From Malus domestica (lineage: Eukaryota > Streptophyta > Magnoliopsida > Rosales > Rosaceae), in the NCBI RefSeq assembly GCF_042453785.1, contig NC_091667.1, forward strand, positions 36,572,001 to 36,636,000: a DNA stretch of 64,000 bases. Reading direction: 5' to 3'. The position numbers and the translations under genes are program-made. This document shows, piece by piece, positions 46,984 to 58,534 of this stretch. The notes below the pieces were generated by a model that had not been told where the DNA came from, ran no database searches, and saw nothing but the letters and a program-made list of their open reading frames with translations. Position 1 is the stretch's first letter, and each line of letters starts with the position of its first letter.

Positions 46984-47746
46984 AGGTGTCCACATAATAG
47001 TTTCTTGGCTGTTGTCATCTCTTCACGGCAAATGATACAAGTTGCATCACTTCTGCATATTGATAATCAACAACTAAGACTCCAAATGCAGAATTTGATA
47101 ATTACAACACTTGAAACTAATTAGACTTTAAACTTACGCATTAAGTTCTTCAGGCGTAGCATCTGGGAATCGATCATTCATGTTTGATGTGAGCTTTCGA
47201 TAACGAATATAATCAGCAATGCGAATCTTAAAGTTCCTAAATGTTTCATAGAGCTCACGTATCAAGTGCAATGGCACACCATAGTACCTGGGATGGGACA
47301 ATACTCCATGTCAATCAAGATAGAATAACCTCAGCTTATGCACGTCAACAAGCAAAATTCTCCCCATGCTTAAAATTTAAATTGGTAGGATTTTGGTCCA
47401 ACTACTGTATCATATTCTAACTTCATGCCCACAGCTTCTCTGCCACTACGGAGCCGTTGCATTCAACACAGATTGAGCCCAACATGTTCTCCAAATTGTG
47501 TCATATTTAGCGAAAAAAATGTGTGTGTAAGCAACTTATCTAAACCTAAAGATAAACAGAAATACTCACGTGAAAATCACGAGGAAGAAGCACAAATACA
47601 GAGACAAGTGAAGCAAGTCCCGAATAAGTTCCAAGTAGAACGTGTAGACAGGCTTCTTCTCCCATTGTCCCTCCATAAGCATGTCAGTAACATAGAAAAC
47701 ATATTTCACAAATGTTGACACTGTTGTTGTTGCTAGTATCATGTAC
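46984..47746 (-). pseudogene. HRD1: HRD1-type E3 ligase, 5'-truncated part up to mid-RING
   Basis: Exons 47746-47570 (YMILATTTVSTFVKYVFYV and on, the last membrane helices), 47287-47138 (YYGVPLHLIRELYETFRNF to PEELNA) and 47052-46984 (SDATCIICREEMTTAKKLLC, then GHL) match plant HRD1 and join in phase. The last exon stops at the Copia insertion between Cys-x-His and Phe-His of the RING-H2. The reading frame resumes at 26632 with no codon lost apart from the 5-bp duplication. The N-terminal exons (roughly the first 180-190 residues, including most membrane helices) are absent. Upstream of 47746 there is intron-like sequence to about 48010 and then a KDEL receptor fragment. This copy is dead on two independent counts. 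Confidence 0.92.
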
Positions 47747-47999
47747 CTGAGATACAAAATCATGGACACTGTTAAATGAGAAAGACGGAAGAATGCAGAA
47801 ATTCATGACTTGTCCATATTATTGGTTTTCATAACTAATGTTTTCTGTATAATCCCATCACAACTATTAGTTCTCCCCTATTGCCTTTCGTACTCGACAT
47901 AAATCATTCAATGCACCTTCATATCATTCGCCCTATCAACCACTTTCCATGACAACATAATAGACTTGCTCCGCTCGTTTCCAATATAATGAAGCTTAA

Positions 48000-48022
48000 T
48001 GCAATATTAACCATCGGATTTA
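48000..48022. other. Breakpoint of the tandem segmental duplication
   Basis: Sequence left of about 48012 is HRD1 intron. From ATTTATCGGAACTTCTTTTG onward it matches KDEL receptor exon 2 (16326 onward). No transposon end is visible at the join, so an illegitimate or microhomology-type crossover is likely. Confidence 0.75.
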
Positions 48023-49009
48023 TCGGAACTTCTTTTGCCACGGTCTGGCACATGAGGTACCATAAAGTAGTGAAGCAAACCTACAACAAGGATCAAGATA
48101 CTTTCAGACATTACTATCTCATACTTTTATCCTTGGGGCTGGCTCTTCTGATTCCGCGCGCTTTTACTGTAATTGAGGTACATTGCATTTATCTTGCCCT
48201 TTCTTTTGCCTTAAGGTACCAGTTTTGTACGATGATGCTTCTTTTTACACCCGTCTGATTAGAGCTTGATCTATTGTAATAGGTTCTGTGGGCATTTTCA
48301 ATATATCTTGAAGCTGTGGCAATCTTACCACAGTTGGTATTACTGCAGAGGTCAAGAAACATTGACAACTTACTGGAAATTACGTTTTCCTTCTCGGGTA
48401 TGTTCCAACTCCGCCGAGGCATCAATGCATTTGCTCATTATTCTTGGATTTCTGCTCATGTGATTATCTGTGGTGTTATTTTTGTTTGGTAACATTGTGC
48501 AGTGCTTATCGTTCTTTATATCTTGTCAACTGGATTTACCGTTTCTTCACTGACCTCCACAGAGTTCGCTGGATACGTAAGTTCTCTTTGTATATAGCTT
48601 GCACTTAATAATCATTGAGTGCATTTTCAGCCACAGTGATATAACTAATTTGTTGTAAAATGCCCAACGCACAGCTTGGATTTCAGGCCTAGTTCAGACT
48701 GCTCTTTATGCTGATTTTTTCTACTACTATATCAAGAGGTAACTTTGCTCGACTCTCTCGTCTCCCCATAAGAGTAGTTTGTATCATACTGTGCGTCGAA
48801 ACGAGAAATATGAATACGGAGCAATGGCTTTGGTCTTGTAACATATTTCCATACGCTGTGGTGTAACAAATTATGACACTAATTCGATGTTGACACAAAT
48901 TATGATACCGAATCATCAACTTTGGTAGATGATGCTGTATCCTAATAACAAGCTTGTCTGCTTTTTCTTCAGCTGGAAGGAGCACGAGGAGCTTAAGCTT
49001 CCCGCTTGA
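48013..49009 (+). pseudogene. KDEL receptor, 5'-truncated duplicate
   Basis: It matches 16326-17318. Parts present: the second half of exon 2 (to 48177), and exons 48283-48397, 48503-48576, 48675-48738 and 48973-49009. Exon 1 and the first half of exon 2 are missing, so there is no start and no first helices. Exon 3 lacks one A (CAACTTACTGG for CAACTTAACTGG near 48370), a frameshift. Exon 2 ends GAG|GTAC here and GAT|GTAC in the intact gene. Splice sites are still recognisable. Confidence 0.92.
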
Positions 49010-49176
49010 CGTGGATCATTCTGGATGTGTGGTTTCCACCCCACCGGAAGGCAACAGAAGAGGAATGCATTATGCATACATACTTGAGGACATACAGAGC
49101 CAAAAGTTAACCATTGCTGTCACTGTTGGGGGATTTTCTCCACGTTAATGGATTAGATTCTGATAAGATCTTGTTA

Positions 49177-49705
49177 ATTATTTACTAATTTAACGAACCA
49201 CTCTCACCTGATTGTAAATAAATTGGATTTTTATTTGGTTGTCAATTTTGGAATGTGTGTTATATTTCTCAGTATATATGTATAATATAAACGATGTTGA
49301 AACATATACGTCACTTACGATATATCAGATCTCTATCAACATATTATATACCTCCATATTTCAAGGAAGAAACCAAGAGGGAACAAGTGTATTCTGGTCA
49401 CTCTAAACCATTGACCTCCGAATTAAAAAACTAGCGATTCAAATTCAATGCCGCGTTAAAGGAAGGAACGCAGAAGGAGGGCAGGTTGATTTTGTTAAAC
49501 TCATAGACATTGATGTTCCCTCAAAGTTGTTCTGTAAACCAAAATTTTAGGTAGGAGCTGATCAGAATTGGGAATGAGCTAATCCCAAGTCAAGTTATAA
49601 GTCTTAGAATTACAACCACGTTTCTGTTGAGAATAAGTTGAGGAAGGGAAGATAATTAAGATGGAAAGGATGCGCAAACTCTGTTGGTTTACTTTAGGCT
49701 TTCAT
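49177..49705 (+). repeat. WAK-like upstream region and first codons, extra copy
   Basis: It matches 53446-53970 and 17490-18010. The last 45 bases (49661-49705) are the start of the WAK-like gene (MERMRKLCWFTL). The match stops near 49705, where a Gypsy LTR begins at 49708. It is therefore an additional truncated copy of the gene's 5' end. Confidence 0.88.
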
Positions 49706-49707
49706 TT

Positions 49708-50222
49708 TGTTTGTAGCATACTTGATCAATCTCGAAACTACCGATTACCGGTCAATATTATACCGTCAATGACCCAAAAGAGTTTCCCTCCAACCAGGAG
49801 ATCAATCACAGCGCAACACGTGTCGACATCAAAAGCCAATCATAGCGCAACACATGTCAACATCAGAAGTCAATCACAACACGACACGTGTCAATGTCAG
49901 AACAAAGTTAGAAACTCTCTTCTATAAAAGGAGATCATTCTCCCACAATATTGCCTAATGTCATTTGTATTAAATCATTCACTAATACTCACTAAAGAAG
50001 AGCTTGAATCTATGTACTTGTGTAAACCCTTCACAATTAATGAGAACTCATTTATTTCGTGGATGTAGTCAATCTGGGTGAACCACGTACATCTTGTGTT
50101 TGCTTCCCTGTCTCTATCCATTTACATACTTATCCACGCTAGTGACCGGAGCAATCTAGCAAATGTCACAAACTTGACACTTTCTGTTGTACCAAAATCT
50201 TCATTGATTTTGTGCATCAACA
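49708..50222 (+). repeat. LTR of the Gypsy fragment
   Basis: It begins TGTTTGTAGCATACTTGA and ends GTGCATCAACA, and is alignable throughout with the inverse of 46036-46556. It keeps CACGTG repeats and a TATA-like CTATAAAAGG. No partner LTR was found in the window. Confidence 0.85.
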
Positions 50223-50329
50223 TTTGACGTCGTCTATGGTAACGACACTTATTCCCACTCTATTCAACTTTGTCAAGTTGGTTTCCATCATTCGTACATT
50301 CTCTTTTGACCAGGCATCCCTCTCCAACA

Positions 50330-51960
50330 TAGGAAGCGAAGGAAGCCACAATACATAGAATGACATCCCTCTTGCACCTAGTGCGAAGCAACGAAAGAAT
50401 GAAGGAAAAATGGTTGCTCTTCAAGCTAAAGTCAATAAGCTAGAAGCTCAGAACAACAAGATAGCAATGAAGAATGAGGTCCTTCAGGAGCAATATGAGA
50501 AGCTCTTCGAGACATTCCATGAAGCTAGGCATGCTCAAACACATGAGCTCGTTGCCCCCGTAGAAGTTAACCATCAACTGGGTGTCCCCCAACACGGAGT
50601 GTCACCTGCCTTCGACATAGATATCCCTGATAGGGAGCGAGTTACCCATCGATCTGATAATCAACATGAGACTTCTTTCAACACAGTTGCTTCAACCCGA
50701 AGCAGGAGAAGTGGAGTAAGACACCTCCTTGCAGAATGAGCGGAAGGATCGAAAGCTGTTTATCACGATTGTCAAGACTTCCTGAAGCAACGTCGAGAGA
50801 ACTCCATTCACATAAGCTCAAAGATTAATGACCCAAGGGTTTCTGAGATACTCGGTCATCTACCACGGCCTAGGCAGGCTGCCAATCTAGGGAAGGAACA
50901 ACAGGTCCCAGAGGAACATGAAGGTACATGGGACTTGGATGTATTCCGACAGACTCACCCTAGAAGTTAGTACAACGAGTCCAAGGAAAAACCACATGTT
51001 CTTGCTCAAACTTTCCTACTTCCAAGAGGCGATGGAGACTTACGGAAGAAAATTCCAGTGGTACATAACTACACTCAAGACCCCCTTGTCCTACAACTCC
51101 TTGAGAAAGTAAACAAGTTGAAGGCCGAACGTCAGGCCGAGATACCTGACTGGAACCAACCCAGGTCTGGCCCTCTCACAAGGAGGATCATCGACACCTC
51201 CCTTCAAGCGAAGAAAAAACAAAAGATTGGTTTATAACTCTATACTCTCTATACTGAAATGGAGGACCCGATTGAACACATTAACCTCTTTGAGTCCACC
51301 ATGGCATATCAGATGCACACCGACGAAGAGCGATATCTTATCTTCCATTCCACCCTTTCTGGCGGAGCTCTAAACTGGTATTGTCGTCTTCCACCCGAGA
51401 CACTAGACTCATTTAAGGAATTAAGGAAACTGTTTGTCTCTCAACACATATTCCAGAACGATCGCTTACATTCTGCAGATGACTTGTACATTGTTCACCA
51501 GAAACCAGACGAGTCATTACGAGAGTATACTGGTCGCTTCAACCATGAGTATTCTCGCTACGCTGAGGCAGATGACAATACCGCCCTCAAAGCCTTCACG
51601 GCAGGCTTACGTGATTGTTTCTTCAAGTACATGATCAATGCCAACACTTGGAAGACTTACTCTGAGGTGATGGCATATGCTTACAACCACGTCTTCGCCA
51701 AAGCAAGGACATACCAAGGGAACCCCCTTATGGTTAACCCCTATCAACAAGTGGGAAGTGGAAGTCAAGTTATACCAAGTGAGGAGATCTTGGCCATTCA
51801 GACACCCATTGCATCATCTCTTGCTTCATTTAGCTACTTGCTAAGTCACCAAACGTATTTGTCTCTTGGTAAGAGGAATGCTTTTTACTCTCAGTAAGCC
51901 CATTACAGCAAAAGGGATAAAAGTTCGTATCAAGACAACCAGGGGTGAATGTACCGTCGA
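50330..51960 (+). pseudogene. Decayed Gypsy gag
   Basis: It is similar to the N-terminal third of the intact Gypsy polyprotein: KVNKLEAQNNKIAMKNEVL, MAYQMHTDEERYL, SGGALNWYCRLPPET, AFTAGLRDCFFKYM. Several in-frame stops interrupt it (for example after LLAE near 50737, near 50968 and after AFYSQ at 51897). Sequence homology ends near 51960, before the protease. Confidence 0.88.
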
Positions 51961-52509
51961 CTATTATGACCATAAGGCCAAGCCTCACTCTTTCAAAGTG
52001 GAGGACTAAGTACTGAATGAAATGCTATTATAAGAAGGCATACACATTACAAATGTTTTGACCTTTAACCGCTTGAGATCTTTTGTCACATAAGTCATTC
52101 GGCAAATATTTAAAGAAGAGGGAATTCAAACAACTTCTTCTGAGTCTTTTGCATTCCTAGCACTGGAACACTTGGTCTACGTTGATCTACTCAGAGCTTC
52201 AACATGTGTACTTTGACACAAAGTATGTGATACTAAGTGTTACAACCAACATGATTCACATATCGAAAGCATGGATCCCTTTATGCATAGCAAAACATTC
52301 ATAAACATCACTCATGTCAATCAACATAAACATTATACATTCCAACATATTCATACATAAACATCATACATTCTAATACACTCATACATAAACTTCATAC
52401 ATTCTAACACATTCATACATAAGCCAAATGTGCTTCGAAAGGGTTCAACATACTTTGTGTCATTCGACACTTGCTACAATGTGCCTCGACACCTTACCCT
52501 TATTCTCAC

Positions 52510-53035
52510 CAACTAGGTGAAGAATGAACTCACATTCGTGCCACCAACCAGGTGATGAAATGTGAAAAATGAACTCATCTTCATGCCACCAACCAGGTGA
52601 TGAAATGTACAACCCATACTCTCTTTCATGCCACTAACCAGGTGATGAAATGTACAACCCGTACTCTAATATTATTTGGCAACTTGCCACTCTTATCACC
52701 AACCAGGTGAAGAAGAAACTCACATTCGTGCCACCAACCAGGTGATGAAATATGAAGAAGGAACTCATATTCATGCCACCAGCCAAGTGATGAAATGTAC
52801 AACCCGTACTCTCCTTCATGCCACCAACTAGGTGATGAAATGTACAACCCGTACTCTAATATTATTTGGCAACTTGTCACTCATGCCACCAACCAGGTGA
52901 AGAAGGAACTCATCTTCGTGTCACCAACCAGGTGATGAAATGTGATGAAAGGTGATGAAGGAATTCACATTCGTACCACCAACCAAGTGATAAAAGCAAC
53001 TCACAATTCGTTCCACCAACTAGAAGATGAATGGT
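52510..53035. repeat. Irregular repeats of ACCAACCAGGTGATGAAATG
   Basis: About twelve units of roughly 35-60 bases share CACCAACCAGGTGATGAA followed by ATGTACAACCCGTACTCT or AAGGAACTCACATTCGTG. They resemble the repeat-rich 3' region of Tat-type Gypsy elements. Translated frames here are repetitive artefacts. Confidence 0.82.
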
Positions 53036-53420
53036 ACAACTTGTACATGTGAACTCCTAGCATTCGCAAATAATAAAAAACCCTCAAGCTTTACAACTCA
53101 ACTAGGGGATCATTTATGCCTAATAAGAGTTATAGTCACCAACAAAGTCTTATTGCAAGCCAACAACAGCTTCAGTTCATGGTATACGAAGATCAAACTC
53201 TTCACCCAACGCATTTATCCACTCAGTGAATATTGATAAACCCCAATGAACAGTAATATATCACATGCATCTCCACCCCTACCAAAAAATAGAATAGTCA
53301 ATTTTATTAAAATATTATTATTTTTTATTATAAAATTGCAAAGCACACCATCCCAAAAAGTAGAAGTTCCCCTTCCCGATTTTGGGAAATTTTCTTTGTA
53401 ATTTTGTTGCATTTCTTTCC

Positions 53421-53445
53421 TCCATATACGTCACTTACGATATAT
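53421..53445. other. Filler DNA at a rearrangement junction
   Basis: CATATACGTCACTTACGATA-type sequence here is a displaced copy of sequence found at about 49304-49327 and in the next unit at about 53573. Immediately after it the main duplicated block resumes at TATTTACTAATTTAACG. Copied filler of this kind is typical of template switching or end joining. Confidence 0.6.
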
Positions 53446-53932
53446 GTATTTACTAATTTAACGAACCACTCTCACCTGATTGTAAATAAATTGGAGTTTT
53501 ATTTGGTTGTCAATTTTGGAATGTGTATTATATTTCTCAGTATATATATATATATAATATAAAGATGTTGAAACATATATGTCACTTACGATATATCAGA
53601 TCTCTATCAACATATTATATGCCTCCATTTTTCAAGGAAGAAACCAAGAGGGAACAAGTGTATTCTGGTCACTCTAAACCATTGACCCCCGAATTAAAAA
53701 ACTAGCGATTCAAATTCAATGCCGCGTTAAAGGAAGGAACGCAGAAGGAGGGCAGGTTGATTTTGTTAAACACATAGAGATTGATGTTCCCTCAAAGTTG
53801 TTCTATAAACCAAAATTTTAGGTAGGAGCTGATCAGAATTGGGAATGAGCTAATCCCAAGTCAAGTTATAAGTCTTACAAATTACAACCACGTTGCTGTT
53901 GAGAATAACTTGAGGAAGGGAAGATAATTAAG

Positions 53933-56900
53933 ATGGAAAGGATGCGCAAACTCTGTTGGTTTACTTTAGCTTTCCCTTCATTGTTTTTGTTGGCAGCATT
54001 ATCAGAAGCCGACGCCAAGCCCAGCTTCCAGAAAGGAAAAGTATCATGTTCTGTGGTCGAATACTGGTCTGCGAGTTCCCAAGGATCATGTTCTTTTATC
54101 CTACCAAATCCAAGACGATTCTCAGTGGGAAAAGGTGAACTTGAGGTATGCGTAAACAACGAAGTTTCTGCTAATAGCTGCAACACCACTAAAACTGGAG
54201 CAGCACTATTAATGTTGCGCTTTGGTCCTGGCACCCACAACACTACCTCTGAGACCGAGTACTTGACTGCCACACCGCATGCAATCTCCGACACTGCAAA
54301 CAAGTTCACAATCATGCGCATGGGTTGTTGCAATTCTTCCACTCCCAAAGGGGAAGGCAATGTTAAGTCTCTGGTGCCTGAGGCAGTGAGTACTGGAAAC
54401 ATAACTGTTGCGGCTACTTTTATTTTCTGGTTTGTTACGGGATTGGGTGCCACAGCATCCAAGTCCAGGCTGATCTGTCCTCCGTTGACAGTAACAAACA
54501 TCACCAGCACGCGACAGAACGTGTACTTCCAATACACGCTCCCGTACATGGATGCATCTGATGAGAGTATCAATGTCACGTCGGAAAAAAAAAGGATTTT
54601 GCATATACTTATAAGTAGTTGGGTTACTTCTAATATTGTTAAGTGGTTTTATGACGGAACTTCAACTTTTTTTATAATAGCAGAGCAGGTTGTCCCGCGT
54701 TTGAAGTCCAGTGGGCACACGTGCTCTATGTCATCGAATTTATGTTGTTCACTTGGTAAGCCTAAAAATACGTCACACATAAGAAGGCGTGTTGAGAGTA
54801 TGTTGTCTGACTTGTGTTGTCCATGTGTTAGCCTTCAAAAGAGTATCGGTAGGAGTAACAGTCGCTCATGGTTTGAAATCTCAACTACAACCAATACTCT
54901 GTACAAAGTCGAAGATTTAAGTGGCTTTTCATTGTCAACCAAAACCCAGGAATATATTTGCCATAGGAAAACTGGTACAGGTTACATCCCAGTTCCACAC
55001 ATCAGTGTCTTTCCGATAAAGCTCACCTTAGGTACGTAATCCTCTCTACTCTCTAGTGTTTATTACTTGATAATTGCTATGCTCCCTGTAAATTAAATGT
55101 AAACATTTATGGATTGTTTGATATTTTACTTGAATAAAAAATTTTGTACTTAAATTTTTTTTTTTGAGTTTTGCATTTTGAACGATTATTTGGTATGACT
55201 GTTTTGAAAAATTGAATTCAAAATTAACTTAAAAATTAGCATACTTCCATAAACATTAAAAAAAATGATACACTTACTATATATATATCATCTCTCTAAT
55301 AGAAATGAGACCCACATGTGTTGTGGGCTCTTCTTCTATTAGAGAGACAGTACAAATATGTGATAAGTGTAGCATTATGACTTATTTGGAAATTATTTCA
55401 AAATGACTAAAAACATTTTTAAACGAAACTTTGTTGGGTTTCATAAGCACTTGAAGTGTAATTCTTCTAGGAAGCACTTCAAGTGTTTTTCCATAATTTA
55501 CTTGTATTTTTACCAAAGATTAGTTTCAAAAATATTTTCACCAAAAGTGTTTTTAGCCATTTTAAAAGCATTTACAACCTCTTGTTCTTTTTAAACTCCA
55601 AACCTATTATTTTCTCTCTCCTACCTTCCTCCTTCCCTCCGAATATTTCTCCTCTTTGTCTCCCATTTCTCTTCTGATCTTTATGTCTGTTCAATTGAAC
55701 TTAGTAGTAATTCCTGAGCCATGTGGAGTTGCCCTAGGATATTTTTCCTTTTCTTTTAATTATTAATTAAAAAAATCCCATATTAAACAAGTTTTTAAAT
55801 CTTAAAAAATTGTCTTTAAATGATGTTCTTAAGAAATCTTTTGAAAAATTATGAATTTTTTTTAACACAATACCAAACAAGTCCTTAGGGTCTCAGCTAA
55901 CAAGATACTGCATATATCGTGTATATAAATATATAATTAAATGTAACCTTGCAGGTCTTGGACTTCTTTGCGCATTTCTTATGTTTGGGATCTCTGGGGT
56001 TTATCTCAGTGTGAAGAAACATAAGTTCATTAATCTCAAAGCCAAGTTCTTCCAGAAAAATGGAGGTCTATTATTAGAGCAGCACATTTCTTCACATGGA
56101 AGCCCAAAAATTTTTACGTCCGAAGAGCTAAAGGTGGCCGCTGACTATTACAACCAGATTCACACTTTTAGTCCAGTAGAGAGTGGAAAGGTTCACAAAG
56201 GACTTCTGTCAAACGGTGCGATTGTGGCCATAACGGAAACAGTAGTGGAGGAGGGCCAAATCGGGCGTTTTATAAATGAGGTTGTCACTCATACCAAAAT
56301 CAACCATGAAAATGTGGTGAAGCTCTTGGGCTACTGTTTAGAGACTGAAGCACCCATGTTGGTCTATGTACTCGCCCGCAACGGGACCTTGTTCGACTAC
56401 ATTCATCATGTTAATGGGAAAAAAGCATTGTCTTGGCATATTCTTTTAAAGATAGCCTCAGAATCTGCAGCTGCTCTTGCTTATCTGCATTCTGCAGCAG
56501 AGACATCAAAACCAATGATCATTCATGGAAATGTCAACTCTTCCAACATATTATTAAGCGATTGTTTTGTGGCCAAGGTCTTCGGTTTCGGATCTTCAAG
56601 GTTGGTCCGGGTCCCTAGTAATGAATCCCAGATGAACACATTGGTACAGCAGACGGTTGGTTATCTAGACCCCGAATATCTCCAAACAGGCCAGTTGACA
56701 GATAGAGTGATGTCTATAGCTTTGGAGTCGTCTTGTTATAACTTTTGACGGGAGAGATGCCATTGTCCTTCAACAGACCAGAAAATCGAAGAATCATAAC
56801 ATCCCATTTCGTTTCTTCTGTAGAACAAAACGACATATTTCAGATCGTTGTGCCACAACTAGTAAACGAGGGTAACAGAGAGCAACTCAGAGCTGTTGCG

Positions 56901-57009
56901 GAGCTTGCAAAGAGTTGCCTCAAGTTGAGTAGTGCCGAAAGGCCTGCGATGGAAGAAGTGGCAAGGGAATTGAGGAGGTTGTGTGGCAGGGCAGCACACA
57001 TTCTTCCTA

Positions 57010-57013
<4 letters not shown>
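53933..57013 (+). pseudogene. WAK-like receptor kinase, copy 2 (degenerate kinase, truncated frame)
   Basis: Exon 1 (53933-55031) and exon 2 (55955-56748) join in phase (TTA G|GT CTT) into a 630-codon frame. Visible are a signal peptide (LCWFTLAFPSLFLLAALSEA), a roughly 330-residue ectodomain with many Cys and N-glycosylation sites that I cannot assign, a membrane helix (LLCAFLMFGISGVYLSV), a WAK-type juxtamembrane KFFQKNGGLLLEQ and a kinase domain. The kinase lacks key residues: the glycine loop is replaced by FSPVESGKVHKG, VAIK is VAIT, HRD is HGN and DFG is GFG. After LQTGQLTDR a one-base loss and a TAA (in LLYNF/ELL context) end the frame. The remaining C-lobe continues out of frame to PKL, followed by a poly-T run. 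It may encode a truncated pseudokinase, or be dead. Confidence 0.8.
55258..55378. mobile_element. Short palindromic MITE-like hairpin, second copy
   Basis: It is the counterpart of 19291-19412, with the same inverted arms around ACCCACATGTGTTGTGGG. It lies in the intron of WAK-like copy 2. Confidence 0.62.

Positions 57014-57049
<36 letters not shown>
57014..57049. repeat. Poly-T run
   Basis: About 35 T follow CCTAAGCT at the end of WAK-like copy 2. Copy 1 has AGTTCACGCCGACA at this point (20649). The run and the following AATTGGAGAACCTCGG are therefore an insertion, possibly a retroposed tail, specific to copy 2. Confidence 0.8.
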
Positions 57050-57053
<4 letters not shown>

Positions 57054-57255
57054 GGAGAACCTCGGCGGTACGAGGGAACTATTGAAAGTATATGTTTTGG
57101 CCAACGATCTAATGGTTAAAACTTCAGAGTATAGAATGAGCTTACTACTAGAATTGTTTTAGATAATCCATTGCGTATGGGCTGTGGCTGTCAGCTTTGT
57201 TTTTTTTTTTCATGAACCATGTATATTTGAAAGTTGAACCAATCTTTGAAAATAA

Positions 57256-58046
57256 GGCAAAGTAAATTTTAATTGGGACACTTTAGATGCGGTCCCTAGC
57301 TATCAATATTCTTTGATTGAAACCTTGTTAGTTTTTAGTTTTTGATTGAGGTCCCTGACATTAATGTAATAATGTAAGTTACTATATTTTTTTAATTAAA
57401 AATTAAAAATTGAAATTTGTAATTGTTTATATTAATGAGATTTTAAATAAAACCTATAATTTATGGGATTAAAAATAATAAAATATAAATTATACTCTCT
57501 ATTATATTGTGTGTGTGTGTGTGCATATATGTATGGGTACATTAACCAAAATTAACAAAAAAAGTTATTGTACCAAAACATGGATACATTCTCAAATCAA
57601 TGAAAAAGAATGTACCAATATAAGTTTAAACATGAATTAAAAAATTTGAATGGATTTTTTATTAAAAAAAGGGTACATTTTACATATAACAAATTGATAT
57701 ATTTGAGAATGGGTACATTTAAGATTAAAAAAATTGAAAAATTATATGAATGGGTACATTTAAGATTAAAAAATTGAGAATCTTTTTATATAAAAAAAAA
57801 ACTAATAGGTACAAACTTAATTTAATTTAATTTTTTATTATTTTGGAAATGTTTGAATTGAAAATTCATTAGAAGTTTAATAGAGGTGTGAGTATTAAAC
57901 CCTAAATTAATTACTAATTTTTATATTAAAAAATTATTATCATATTAATGCTAAGGACTTGAATCAAAATTTGAGAACTAATAAGGTCTTAGTCAATGAA
58001 CCCTAAAAACTAGGGACCGGATACTAATTTTTCCATTTTAATTTTA
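57256..58046. mobile_element. Inverted-repeat insertion specific to copy 2
   Basis: Copy 1 reads AAGGCTTTAGTGC uninterrupted at about 20842. Here nearly 0.8 kb separates the two halves. The ends pair imperfectly over about 90 bases (GCGGTCCCTAGCTATC and, inverted, CCGGTCCCTAGTTTTTAGG, then GGTCCCTGACATTAATG and, inverted, AAGTCCTTAGCATTAA). It is AT-rich with no frame and of unassigned family. Confidence 0.75.
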
Positions 58047-58534
58047 GTGCTAATATAATGCGCATTATCGTCATTTCTTTGATGGAAAATTTTCATCTTG
58101 TTCTTGAGTCGTCGACGGCCACCAAGTTGGTGACAAGACAAAACCAGGTAAATTTTTATGACATTTATATCCTGGCCACGGCCACTGCCAGTCAGAGTTC
58201 CTAGTACAAAATGGTATTGAAAGGACTGACTACATGTAGTCCAATTTTATTGCCATTAACAAGTTCAACAATAGAGTACTACAAACCAACGGAAGATAAA
58301 CTATGAACACTATTTTATTAAACAGAAAACAAATAATTAAGGTTGCCGAGATGGCTACAAACTGAAGCTGCCTATATAAACATTACCATATATATATAGT
58401 GAAAACTAAAGCAAACTCAAGCCTTAACGGGTAAGAAACTATAATATCCTTAGCCCACAAGAAATCATAAATAATAATAATTTTTAATAATTAAATTTCC
58501 AACAGAATCCAACTCGAAAGCTTTATAACAATTG

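Larger units (their letters stand above)
49708..53420 (+). mobile_element. Gypsy retrotransposon fragment (5' LTR, gag, remnant 3' region), no 3' LTR
   Basis: The LTR at 49708-50222 is related to, but clearly diverged from, the LTR of the intact Gypsy and lies in the opposite orientation. It is followed by a decayed primer-binding site and a decayed gag. After about 51960 homology to gag ends, and sequence resembling a repeat-rich 3' region runs to about 53420. Pol and the second LTR are missing. It is an older relative of the nested element. Confidence 0.85.

Noticed and set aside
52626-52880. Repetitive minus-strand frames with GWWHE-type repeats
   Set aside because: They come from reading the ACCAACCAGGTGATGAA tandem repeats backwards. 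They are not a protein-repeat gene.
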